The notes under the pieces: generated by a model | What the model saw: only the letters and a program-made list of their open reading frames with translations | Database searches by the model: none | What the model was told of the DNA's origin: nothing | Shown: piece by piece, positions 22,178 to 31,729 of the stretch | How the letters are laid out: each line of letters starts with the position of its first letter | How positions within the stretch are numbered: the stretch's first letter is position 1 | Assembly (NCBI GenBank): GCA_940337035.1 | Contig: CALNHX010002695.1 | Span: 62,001-126,000 of the forward strand | DNA: 64,000 bases | Source: Agriotes lineatus | Taxonomy: Eukaryota > Arthropoda > Insecta > Coleoptera > Elateridae | Direction: 5' to 3' | Position numbers and translations under genes: made by a program

Positions 22178-22585
22178 ATGTCAAAGTCAAATCAAATTCC
22201 TGAAAATATTTTAAAGAAAGGGAATCTATTGCGAGAAAATGTGTTGCCCGTGAAGTCTAAAGCTGCTTACGAGAACGTTTATTAAAATTTCTGCCATTGG
22301 TGAGAAGATAACAAAGTCTCCTCGGTAACAGAAGAGGTAATTCTTGCCTATTTAGACGAGAAGGTAAGTCTGCGATTATTTTCATTTCCATTTATATTTA
22401 ATTCATTTGATTTGCAGCAAGAAACGTCACATGCTTCACTTTGGCCGCAATATTCGATGCTGAAGTCATCCTTAAAAGTGAAAGAAAACCTGCGCATTGA
22501 GGAGTTTGGGAATGTAATTGCTTGCCTTAAACAAATAAATGTAATACTTCAGGATACCAAAACGCATTTAATAAACCATTATTAT
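22178..22585 (+). pseudogene. Crypton-like tyrosine recombinase, N-terminal fragment
   Basis: ATG at 22,178 begins MSKSNQIPENILKKGNLLRE. It continues with LPVKSKAAYENVY, stop, NFCHW, stop, EDNKVSSVTEEVILAYLDEK, then a GTAAGT donor at about 22,363 and a TTGCAG acceptor at about 22,418, then QETSHASLWPQYSMLKSSLK and VKENLRIEEFGNVIACLKQ. This matches the N-terminal, helical core-binding domain of Crypton-type tyrosine recombinase proteins common in insects (KS..Y...Y..F..W, then LWSQYSMLKSTL). Two nonsense codons and loss of the catalytic domain make it a pseudogene. Confidence 0.55.
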
Positions 22586-23219
22586 TGCTACCTATATTTG
22601 TTTCGTGTTTTAAAATTTTTAAAACACGTTTTTCCGGGAAACGTGTTTTAAGCTGCTGTTTTTATTCTAGTATTTAGATATTAAAAAGATGACTTAAAAG
22701 TAGAACAGTGGGGACTATAGCGGCCATCTTGTGTTGGGACATGGCGGCCATCTTGTTTAATCGGATAAATTAAAAGTCAATTAAACCGCGAATTAAACCG
22801 CGAATCAGATGCTCTAATTAATGTCGAGGATTGACCTAATTATTTTTGATGTGTGCTACTGATTAAATTATGCATTAGCTTCCGATTAAATTACGCATTA
22901 GATTTTTTAATTTGCTTCTGGAATTACACAGCGGCCATCTTGGTTTTATGGCGCGAATATTTGAATTTAAATTTTTTTTTCAGATTTTTTTGAATTTAAA
23001 TCTCCCGGGTGTCGGCCATCTTGGTTTTTTGGCGCGTATATTTGAATTTAAATTTTCAGATTTTTTTGGTTTTCTGCGCGCTCACCTCTAGCGTATTTTC
23101 AAATTTTCTAATTTAGCGCCCATTTTTGAATTTGATTACTCGCCTCGTTGACATCTGTCTCTCTCGCTGTTGTACTCTTTCGCTCGAATTTATTTAATTT
23201 AAAAAAAGTTGTTCGTCAC

Positions 23220-23294
23220 GGCCACTGGTCGGAATTGAACCGACGACTTTTGTATTTGTAGGGCAGAGTCCTTACCCCAGAGCTACCGAAGCGC
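23220..23294 (-). other. tRNA-like sequence (Pol III A/B boxes), left arm
   Basis: Minus strand shows GGTAGCTCTGGGGTAAGGAC (A-box region) and a perfect B box GGTTCAATTCC in a paired T arm (GTCGG/CCGAC). The acceptor strands (GCGCTTC against GTGGCCG) do not pair, and the anticodon stem is not convincing, so this is a tRNA pseudogene or tRNA-derived promoter. An identical copy lies in the right arm at 40,504-40,578. Confidence 0.55.
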
Positions 23295-24315
23295 TCGAGG
23301 TTGTAAGGAATTAATCATAAAGTCACTCTCGCTTAGCAAGCATATTATAATACATTTTAAATGTTATTTTCGATTGAGGTTTAGTTGCCGGATCGTATCC
23401 TTTTGTAATATTATAGTTCTGTAATTTTTAAAAAATTAATTGGACGTAGTTGATGTTATACTAATAAAAGAAAATGTATTTAACAAAACAGCCACATTCC
23501 ACTTGTTTACGAATCGTTTCCTGGAAAACATACTGCATCGTGTAACTGTATTCGCTAATTACCAAAGCGCTTTGGATTTAAAGGTTTGAACAGTGTACCA
23601 CTTCGCTGTTCTGACATTACACTTCCGTATTCATATTATAATAAATTTTAAATGTTACATTCGACTGAGTTTTAGTCGCCAGATCGATTTATAAATTACA
23701 ACAGCTAGTTTAAAATTAAATGGGCGATCGGTCACAATTATATATATCAGCAATAACATGAACAAAAAGATATACGTATTGCTTGAGTAAGAAAGAGATA
23801 AACATATAATCCGTTCACGACCTTTTTGGGACAGAGTTGGCTATTATTTTTTCTTTTCATGTTGGACTAACTGATTCGGTGATGTAGCGTCTTGCCACCA
23901 CATTGCCAAACTTATTATTTTAATATTCGTAAGAAAATAAATGCTTTATCAAGTGTGTAAAAGTAATTTTAATTTCCGTCAAAGGAAAAATCAAAATGCC
24001 CAATATAATTTTGTTACAACAAAAAATTTCCATTAAACGATGCTAGTTGCAGTTTAAAAAGGACAGACCAGATCTAAAAGAACACGAGTTGATGTCGAGA
24101 CTAGAGAGAGATCAGGCAACAATGTACCTATTCAGAAAATATAACCTTAAATTGAAAACAACCTAACCTAACAGAAAAAGTGCCAGTTTGCATTAGGGAG
24201 TTTAGTTGCCGCAGAGGTACTGCCAACAAAATTACTAGATGGTCATAGCCTCACCTGACCCAAAAAGATCGTGAAAGGCTTATATTAGCAAGTATTGGAG
24301 AAGGCTTGACTAAGG

Positions 24316-24975
24316 AAATTGCATGTTTTTATTCAAATATTAGTAATTGAAGCTATTTTTTCACATACAAAGTATCAAAAATTCATATAAATTGAACTAC
24401 GATTTCATAATTGTGTGATGTACTTTAAAAAATTACGGTTTATTTGTTAAACTTATGACATTTGTCAACTAAACATAAAATAAATTTGAATAAAAGCACG
24501 CAAAATTACGAAAATGCGTAGAAAATTTATAAAAAATCGGCATCTTGTCACATTAAATTCTGCAAAAACGACAAAAAACAATATTTTTTTTACAATTTTT
24601 ATTGAAAAAATAGTAAAATTTTACGAAAATACGTCTGTGTTGACGACCAATGAAAATAAATTTGAATAAAAATACGCAAAAATTACGAAAAGACGTATGT
24701 GTTGATCCCCAAAGTAACAAAAATTTGAATAAAAACGCACAATTTCTTTGAAAATCTTTACAAAGCGACTTTATAGTACCGAAAAAATGATGTAAAAAAG
24801 TTTTAAGAGTTATTTCTAAGCATAATTTTGCAAACGTTTAACAAATAAACCGTAATTTTTTAAAGTACATCACACAATTATGAAATCGTAGTTCAATTTA
24901 TATGAATTTTCGATACTTTGTATGTGAAAAAATAGCTTCAATTACTAATATTTGAATAAAAACATGCAATTTACA
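24316..24975. repeat. Local inverted repeat nested in the left arm
   Basis: The sequence from AAATTGCATGTTTTTATTC through TTACGGTTTATTTGTTAAAC (about 24,316-24,452) recurs as its reverse complement at about 24,835-24,975. The whole unit is mirrored once more in the right arm (about 38,820-39,485). Inverted repeats are therefore nested at two scales. Confidence 0.85.
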
Positions 24976-25224
24976 AAGCATTTCGTTCAAAATTTAGAAA
25001 ATCGACAGCATCTCCCATGAAAATTTATAAAAATCGGCATCTTGTCACATTAAATTCTGCAAAAACGACAAAAAACAATATTTTTATACAACTTTGATTG
25101 AAAAATAGTAAAATTTTACGAAAATACGTCTGTGTTGACGACAAATGAAAATAAATTTGAATAGAAACACGCAAAAATTACGAAAAATTACGAAAAGACG
25201 TATGTGTTGACCCCAAAGTAACAA

Positions 25225-25730
25225 AAATTTGAATAAAATCACGCAATCATACAGCATCTCACATAAATTTTCGCAAATATCGACATCATGTCACATAAAT
25301 TATACAAAAACTGTCATCACGTCACTTGAAATTATACAATATACGATATTTTTATTCAACACACGATGAAAATTGAACAAAAATCACGCAATCACACATC
25401 ATATCACATAAATTTACACAAAAATCGACATCATGTCACATAAATTATACAAAAACTGTCATCACGTCACTTGAAATTATACAAAATACGATATTTTTAT
25501 TCAACACACGATGAAAATTGAACAAAAATCACGCAGTCACACATCATATCACATAAATTTACACAAAAATCGACATCATGTCACATAAATTATACAAAAA
25601 CTGACATCATATCACTTGAAATTATACAAAAAACGATATTTTATTCAACACACGATGAAAATTGAACAAAAATCACGCAATTACAAGCCATCCCACATAA
25701 ATTTTCACAAAAATCGACATCATGTTACAT
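25225..25730. repeat. Tandem repeat, about 144-bp period
   Basis: Successive units share ACAAAAATCACGCAATCACA, a CATCATGTCACATAAATTAT block and an ACGATATTTTTATTCAACAC block. Unit starts fall at about 25,374, 25,519 and 25,663. The mirror copy is at about 38,095-38,560 in the right arm. Confidence 0.8.
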
Positions 25731-25734
25731 AAAC

Positions 25735-26150
25735 TATGCATAATTTTGCAAATGTTTTACACTTTTTATAAAATGCATCGCTCAAAATTAAAAGAAATAG
25801 CAATTTCGTTGAAAAATTTGCAAATGTTTTACACTTTTCTATAAAATGTATCGCCCAAATTAAAAGAAATCACAATTTTTTAAATTATATCACGCCATTA
25901 TGAAATCGTAGATTGATTTTCACAAAAATCGACATCATGTTACATAAACTATGCATAATTTTGCAAATGTTTTACACTTTTTATAAAATGCATCGCTCAA
26001 AATTAAAAGAAATAGCAATTTCGTTGAAAAATTTGCAAATGTTTTACACTTTTTTATAAAATGTATCGCACAAAATTAAAAGAAATCACAATTTTCTAAA
26101 TTATATCACGCCATTATGAAATCGTAGATTGATTTTTTGAAATTTTACAC
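25735..26150. repeat. Tandem repeat, about 210-bp period
   Basis: Two direct units starting with GCATAATTTTGCAAATGTTT (about 25,738 and 25,948), each containing TAAAAGAAATAGCAATTTCG and ending near ATGAAATCGTAGATTGATTT. Mirrored in the right arm at about 37,660-38,085. Confidence 0.8.
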
Positions 26151-26441
26151 TTTGTAACTGTAAAATAACTGCAAATACTAATATTTTAGCTTTAGACTTT
26201 GTAATTATTGCAGATTCGAGAAAAAAACACAGCAGAGTAGAAATAAAAACATAAACACTTTGTAATAAACAAATATATTGTTCTTATTTCGTATAATACT
26301 TAATAATATAAATATAAATGTACAGCAGAATGTCTTATTTCTAAAAATTCGCTAGCAATTTACAAAACTGTAGTTTGAGGTGCACGACATTTCAAATTAA
26401 AAAGACTGCAAGTAATAAAATCAGAATTTCATTGTGTAATT

Positions 26442-27209
26442 TTAAAGTTTAAGATGCACCCAATCTAGAATTCCCTTCGTTTTTGGTGTTGATGACATCT
26501 GCCTTAGAGGCGTTTTTCTAACGGCTCTTTTTTGGAGGCGTTTCCTTATCGGCGTTCTTCTGACTGAACCTTTTTGATGTGGACTTGGATGAGTAGCTGG
26601 TGTTTTTAATTTATATTCTAAATCGGACTCGCAGTTATCAGTTTCCATTTCGGTTTTTCCTGTAGTACCAGTCGGGGTTGGCTTCTTTTGCTGTTTAGGT
26701 TTAGCTAGCAGCACATTAGCAACGTTAAGGTCTTTGATGTAATCAGCAAACTGTAGGCGTCCGGGTGGATTAATAGTTTTTCGCGGCCGCAGAGTGTAGT
26801 GAATTAAATCGACTATGTTAGACGCCGGTAAAATTTCACCCTTTATAGTAACGGTACCCTTGTGATCCCAGCTCACATCGCTTGAGGTACTCAAAATGCG
26901 TAGGAAAACTTCAGCTTTTTTCTTAAAAGTTTTGGGAAGTGTAGATAAAATAACGGCATGTGATAGGCTGTCACTGGTTGTTTCAATAGGTATTTTGATT
27001 GGCTGCCGCGCCTGGTTTGTGAAATGAAGGAATCGTTGTAAAACCTGATTGTACTGGATCCATTTATCGTGATCAGTTAATTTGGACTTTAAAACTTTTT
27101 GCATTTCGTCATCAAGCTGTGATAATATATTTTTCTCCGCATCATCGCCAGACTTAAGACGTTGGACAAATTCCGGCGATACAATCAACATCTTCCGCTC
27201 TTTGTCCAT
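26442..27209 (-). CDS. Unrecognised 255-residue protein with basic C-terminal tail, intact copy
   Basis: Family not recognised with certainty. The start is taken at ATG 27,209 (MDKERKMLIVSPEFVQRLKS); the frame stays open further upstream only by reading through the tRNA-Leu gene, which is not credible protein. Residues 1-170 look globular: a helical N-terminus with VSPEFVQRL, LDDEMQKVLKSKLTDHDKW and YNQVLQRFL, then TLPKTFKKKAEVFLRIL, a DVSWDHKGTVTIKGE strand pair, and SNIVDLI then LRPRK, then LQFADYIKDLNV. Residues from about 180 to the end are Lys/Arg/Thr/Pro-rich (VRRTPIRKRLQKRA, then RKTPLRQ), as in nucleic-acid-binding tails. I have a loose impression of similar multi-copy proteins in invertebrate genomes, which is not evidence. 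Being duplicated in a palindrome suggests a mobile-element gene. Confidence 0.7.
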   Translation of the reverse strand: MDKERKMLIVSPEFVQRLKSGDDAEKNILSQLDDEMQKVLKSKLTDHDKWIQYNQVLQRFLHFTNQARQPIKIPIETTSDSLSHAVILSTLPKTFKKKAEVFLRILSTSSDVSWDHKGTVTIKGEILPASNIVDLIHYTLRPRKTINPPGRLQFADYIKDLNVANVLLAKPKQQKKPTPTGTTGKTEMETDNCESDLEYKLKTPATHPSPHQKGSVRRTPIRKRLQKRAVRKTPLRQMSSTPKTKGILDWVHLKL

Positions 27210-27306
27210 TTTAGTCGAAAAGGAGCTCAATCGTTTGTTCTGGTAGAGCAGTCGTGAATAAACTAGCTTAAAATCAAGACTTTCATAATAAATATATAAA
27301 AAAATA

Positions 27307-27388
27307 TGACAGGTACGGGAATCGAACCCGCATTCTCTCTCGAGATCAGAGCTTAAATCTGACGCCTTAACCATTCGGCCAACCTGCC
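27307..27388 (-). tRNA. tRNA-Leu(UAA), left copy
   Basis: 82 nt including the discriminator A, identical to the copy at 28,020. The acceptor stem GGCAGGT/ACCTGTC pairs fully with one G-U. The anticodon arm is TCAGA-TTTAAGC-TCTGA, anticodon TAA. There is a long variable arm (CTCGAGAGAG), as expected of a class II leucine tRNA, and the T arm is GCGGG-TTCGATT-CCCGT. A run of T follows on the minus strand as Pol III terminator. It is 97 bp upstream of, and on the same strand as, the 255-codon ORF. Confidence 0.93.
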
Positions 27389-28019
27389 TCCCTATATAAA
27401 CGAGCACTCTCTGCATAATTAAGAAAACATATAGTTTAAAAACCCTTCTATTTGCAATTTCAAACAATATTTCATATAAATTAAACCATGTACAAATTTC
27501 TAAATCGGTTTTGATATATATTTTATCGAAAGACTGGACCCTCAGCTACCGTTTTATTACTATTTGTAGTGATTCGACATCGATGAATTTTACAAATAGC
27601 CAACCTGTCTGCTGTGTGACGTACGCAATGTCTCCATCCCTTTTTATTTTAAAATTCTATAAAAACAGAGGCCCGACTGATGCCGCACTAACACGTTTTA
27701 AACCATTGTACTCTGTTACCTGATGCGGCAGCAGTTTGGACCTCTGGTTTTATAAAATTTTAAAATAAAAAGGTATGGAAACACTGCGTGCGTCACATCG
27801 CAGACAGGTTGGCACTTGTAAAATTCAGCGATGACGCATCACGACAAATAATAAAACGGCAGCTGAGGGTCAAGTCTTTCGATAAAATATATATCAAAAC
27901 CGATTTAGAAATTTGTACATGGTTTAATTTATATGAAATATTGTTTGAAATTGCAAATAGAAGGGTTTTTAAACTATATGTTTTCTTAATTATGCAGAGA
28001 GTGCTCGTTTATATAGGGA

Positions 28020-28101
28020 GGCAGGTTGGCCGAATGGTTAAGGCGTCAGATTTAAGCTCTGATCTCGAGAGAGAATGCGGGTTCGATTCCCGTACCTGTC
28101 A
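28020..28101 (+). tRNA. tRNA-Leu(UAA), right copy
   Basis: Same sequence and fold as the minus-strand copy: full acceptor stem, A box TGGCCGAATGG, anticodon TAA in loop TTTAAGC, long variable arm, B box GGTTCGATTCC. A TTTTTTT run at 28,104-28,110 is a ready Pol III terminator. The ORF start at 28,199 lies 97 bp downstream. Confidence 0.93.
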
Positions 28102-28198
28102 TATTTTTTTATATATTTATTATGAAAGTCTTGATTTTAAGCTAGTTTATTCACGACTGCTCTACCAGAACAAACGATTGAGCTCCTTTTCGACTAAA

Positions 28199-28965
28199 AT
28201 GGACAAAGAGCGGAAGATGTTGATTGTATCGCCGGAATTTGTCCAACGTCTTAAGTCTGGCGATGATGCGGAGAAAAATATATTATCACAGCTTGATGAC
28301 GAAATGCAAAAAGTTTTAAAGTCCAAATTAACTGATCACGATAAATGGATCCAGTACAATCAGGTTTTACAACGATTCCTTCATTTCACAAACCAGGCGC
28401 GGCAGCCAATCAAAATACCTATTGAAACAACCAGTGACAGCCTATCAAATGCCGTTATTTTATCTACACTTCCCAAAACTTTTAAGAAAAAAGCTGAAGT
28501 TTTCCTACGCATTTTGAGTACCTCAAGCGATGTGAGCTGGGATCACAAGGGTACCGTTACTATAAAGGGTGAAATTTTACCGGCGTCTAACATAGTCGAT
28601 TTAATTCACGACACTCTGCGGCCTCGAAAACTATTAATCCACCCGGACGCCTACAGTTTGCTGATTACATCAAAGACCTTAACGTTGCTAATGTGCTGCT
28701 AGCTAAACCTAAACAGCAAAAGAAGCCAACCCCGACTGGTACTACAGGAAAAACCGAAATGGAAACTGATAACTGCGAGTCCGATTTAGAATATAAATTA
28801 AAAACACCAGCTACTCATCCAAGTCCACATCAAAAAGGTTCAGTCAGAAGAACGCCGATAAGGAAACGCCTCCAAAAAAGGGCATTTAGAAAAACGCCTC
28901 TAAGGCAGATGTCATCAACACCAAAAACGAAGGGAATTCTAGATTGGGTGCATCTTAAACTTTAA
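28199..28965 (+). pseudogene. Mirror copy of the 255-residue protein, one frameshift
   Basis: Plus-strand twin of the gene at 26,442-27,209. It has the same start (MDKERKMLIV) and differs by a few substitutions (Asn for His in the LSxAVILS block, Asp for Tyr after LIH, Phe for Val in the basic tail). One A is lost in the CGAAAA run at about 28,629, just after DTLRPRK; this shifts the frame and ends translation at 28,702, and the remaining C-terminus is open in another frame to 28,965. The near-identity with the intact copy implies recent duplication or gene conversion. Confidence 0.85.
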
Positions 28966-29169
28966 AATTACACAATGAAATTCTGATTTTATTACTTGCA
29001 GTCTTTTTAATTTGAAATGTCGTGCACCTCAAACTACAGTTTTGTAAATTGCTAGCGAATTTTTAGAAATAAGACATTCTGCTGTACATTTATATTTATA
29101 TTATTACGTATTATACGAAATAAGAACAATATATTTGTTTATTACAAAGTGTTTATGTTGGGTCTAGGA

Positions 29170-30290
29170 CATATCGCCGAATGGACAAAACGCCGAATCG
29201 TATTTTAATGCCCAAAACGCCGAATCGTGCCCAAAACGCCGAATTCGTTTGAGTGGACAAATCGCCGAAAATGCCCAAAACGCCGAATGCTGTCGGTGGA
29301 CATATCGCCGAAAATGGACAAATCGCCGAATTAGTTATCGTAGACAAAACGCCGAAAATGCCCAAAACGCCGAATTCTGTCCGTGGACATATCACCGAAA
29401 ATGGACAAATTGCCGAACCGTGTAAAATGACCCCACATGGATCGGAAAGTTGGCATCGCTCGATTTTGTTCAAAACCCCCGTTTGTGTCGGTGGACATAT
29501 CGCCGAAAATGGACAAATCGCCGAATTAGTTAGCGTGGACAAAACGCCGAAAATGCCCAAAACGCCGAATGTTGTCGGTGGACACAACGCCGAAAATGGA
29601 CAAATCGCCAAATTATTTAGCGTGGACAAAACGCCGAAAATGCCCAAAACGCCGAATGCTGCCGGTGGACACATCGCCGAAAATGGACAAATCGCCGAAT
29701 TAGTTACCGTGGACAAAACGCCGAAAATGCCCAAAACGCCGAATTCTGTCGGTGGACATATCGCCGAAAATGACAAATCGCCGAATTAGTTACCGTGGAC
29801 AAAACGCCGAAAATGCCCAAAACGCCGAATTCTGTCGGTGGACATATCGCCGAAAATGGACAAATCGCCGAATCCAGTGAGTGGACATATCGCCGAAAAT
29901 GTCCAAAACGTCGAATGTTGTCGGTGGACACAACGCCGAAAATGGACAAATCGCCAAATTATTTAGCGTGGACAAAACGCCGAAAATGCCCAAAACGCCG
30001 AATGCTGCCGGTGGACACATCGCCGAAAATGGACAAATCGCCGAATTAGTTACCGTGGACAAAACGCCGAAAATGCCCAAAACGCCGAATTCTGTCGGTG
30101 GACATATCGCCGAAAATGGACAAATCGCCGAATTAGTTACCGTGGACAAAACGCCGAAAATGCCCAAAACGCCGAATTCTGTCGGTGGACATATCGCCGA
30201 AAATGGACAAATCGCCGAATCCAGTGAGTGGACATATCGCCGAAAATGTCCAAAACGTCGAATTAGTGGGCGTGTACCAAACGTCAAAGA
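29170..30290. repeat. 87-bp CGCCGAA minisatellite, left arm
   Basis: Tandem array with an 87-bp (29-codon) period; for example GTGGACAAAACG recurs at 30,055 and 30,142. Inside each unit the sub-motif CGCCGAA returns at short intervals within variants of GGACAAATCGCCGAAAATG. The 87-bp period is a multiple of three, so stops are rare in several frames and both strands show long open frames (MDKTPKMPKTPN-type on plus, AFGVLGIFGVLST-type on minus). I regard these as by-products of the repeat, not genes. One non-repeat block (about 29,420-29,490, GTGTAAAATGACCCCACATG) interrupts the array and is conserved in the right-arm copy. Confidence 0.9.
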
Positions 30291-30299
30291 TGTCGAAAT

Positions 30300-30977
30300 C
30301 ACCAATTCCTGTTAGTGGGTATGGTACCTACAAATTAAGGATGCAGAATATTTTTTGTGATTGAGTATTGAGGGTGGTGTCATTTTGTTCCTTATGCTGG
30401 GACCCGCGACTGGGATGAGCGAGGGGGCTATTTGGGGATAAGTTATTATTTTAAAATATAAATAAAGTAAATATGTTTTAAAAACCAGAATATCTATTTC
30501 ATATTATATCGCGCATATACTGCAACTTATAATCTAATAAAATAAAGTGATAATTGACCGCCATTGAATCCAAAATGGCGAACTTTAATTTTTTTATTTA
30601 AAAAACTCTTTGAATATAAAACAACAGGAAGGAGCATTTGCCAGATGAGGTTGCGTCGAGAATGGAGGTTGCATGTGGCGGATAGTTGTTTCCGTTTGAC
30701 ACTGGCGTACTGTCTGTAAAGGATATATTATGGGTTTATTATATGTCAAGGATCAACATTTTATGTATTTCTACACATTTATATCAGGTGATTATAAATG
30801 TTTTTCCATCAAGCTACTTATGAAATATTTGTTATATGAATAATATGTAGGTGGCACTGTAAATCTATGTCAAATTCGAAGTTAGCAGGTTAGGTTTTGC
30901 GTCAGTCTTGATTATAAAATCACCCGGTATATTAATGCCTAGACAAGCTATTAGGTTTGCTTATTGGAATGTATATA
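30300..30977. repeat. Left-arm segment between minisatellite and private MITE
   Basis: Unique-looking DNA that is mirrored in pieces at 36,580-36,785, 35,690-35,716 and 35,057-35,501. It includes GCTGGGACCCGCGACTGGG (about 30,395) and, at 30,845-30,905, the dispersed module GGCACTGTAAATCTATGTC followed by GGTTAGGTTTTGCGTCAG. No gene is supported. Confidence 0.7.
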
Positions 30978-31729
30978 CAGTCTGTTCAACAAAAAAGGCC
31001 CCGCCTTCTAGCTACTTTATTATTTATTTTAGACCCAATAAACCTTATATAAAATCAAATGACACATAAAAACCTACATTTTAACACAATCAAGAAATTT
31101 TTATCTTCAATTGTTTCAGAGTGGTGACGTCACTTGCAATTTTTTTAAATGACACTATATATTTTTTGACGTTTTCTGGTAGAGGTTTTTTTTCTCTTTT
31201 CAACAATATAAATATTTCATGCACTTGCATAAAAAAAATTTCGTGAAAAATTACAAAAACTTTTTCACAGTGGGAGGCCATGATACAAAACTGTAAACAA
31301 AAGTGTAACTCAGAAAACCAAAACAAATAGTAGCCAAACGCTTTAACTATGAGATTTCAGAATAATCTGAAGTGTTTATTGTTTTGTTTTTCTGAGTTAC
31401 ACTTTTGTTTATAGTTTTGTATCGTGGCCTCCCACCGATAAAAAAGTTTTTTAATTTTTCTCGAAAATTTTCTTATGTAAGGGCATAAAATATTTATATT
31501 GTTGAAAAGAGAAAAAAAGCCTCTACCAGAAAATGTAAAAAAATATATACAGTGTCATTTAAAAAAATTGAATGTGACGTCACCACTCTGAACAATTAAA
31601 GAAAAAATTTTTTTTGATTGTGTTAAAATGTAGGTTTTTATGTGCCATTTGATTTGATATAAGGTTTATTGGGTCTAAAATAAATAATAAAGTAGCTAGA
31701 AGGCCGGGCCTTTTTTGTTGAACAGACTG
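30978..31729. mobile_element. 752-bp palindromic MITE (CAGTCTGTTCAAC), TA target site
   Basis: Ends CAGTCTGTTCAACAAAAAA and its inverse. The arms are near-perfect reverse complements to a centre at about 31,350, and the element is flanked by TA (30,976-30,977; 31,730-31,731). It lies at the position where the right arm carries a different MITE (34,486-35,054). Fold-back structure with TA target fits Tc1/mariner-type MITEs. Confidence 0.85.

Larger units (their letters stand above)
26248..29158. mobile_element. Inner 2.9-kb palindrome carrying tRNA-Leu and a 255-codon ORF in mirror image
   Basis: Arms about 26,248-27,671 and 27,741-29,158 are reverse complements (outer ends ACATAAACACTTTG / CAAAGTGTTTATGT) around a loop of about 70 bp. 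It sits inside the left outer arm and has no counterpart in the right outer arm, where AAAAACATAAAGGGACC reads straight through at about 37,535-37,550. It is therefore either a separate insertion into one arm or a loss from the other. Each arm carries, from the centre outward, about 300 bp of non-coding DNA, an intact tRNA-Leu gene, the ORF and a 3' flank. The ORF/tRNA portions differ at only a handful of bases, while the central portions differ visibly more. Confidence 0.9.

Noticed and set aside
23220..23294. Functional tRNA gene in the outer arms
   Set aside because: A and B box regions and the T arm are present, but the acceptor and anticodon stems do not pair.
26442..27467. 341-codon version of the unrecognised ORF starting at 27,467 (and the 304-codon mirror version from 27,788)
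   Set aside because: The extra N-terminal part is the translation of the tRNA-Leu gene and its flanks; the ATG at 27,209 (28,199 in the mirror copy) is the first sensible start.
29170..30290. CRISPR-like array
   Set aside because: Repeats are directly tandem and degenerate, with no unique spacers of constant length and no cas genes; the genome is eukaryotic.
29170..30315. Long open frames on both strands of the CGCCGAA arrays (both arms) as proteins with 29-residue repeats
   Set aside because: The 87-bp period is divisible by three and the unit has few stops, so open frames on both strands are expected; no start context, splice signal or non-repeat domain supports a gene.
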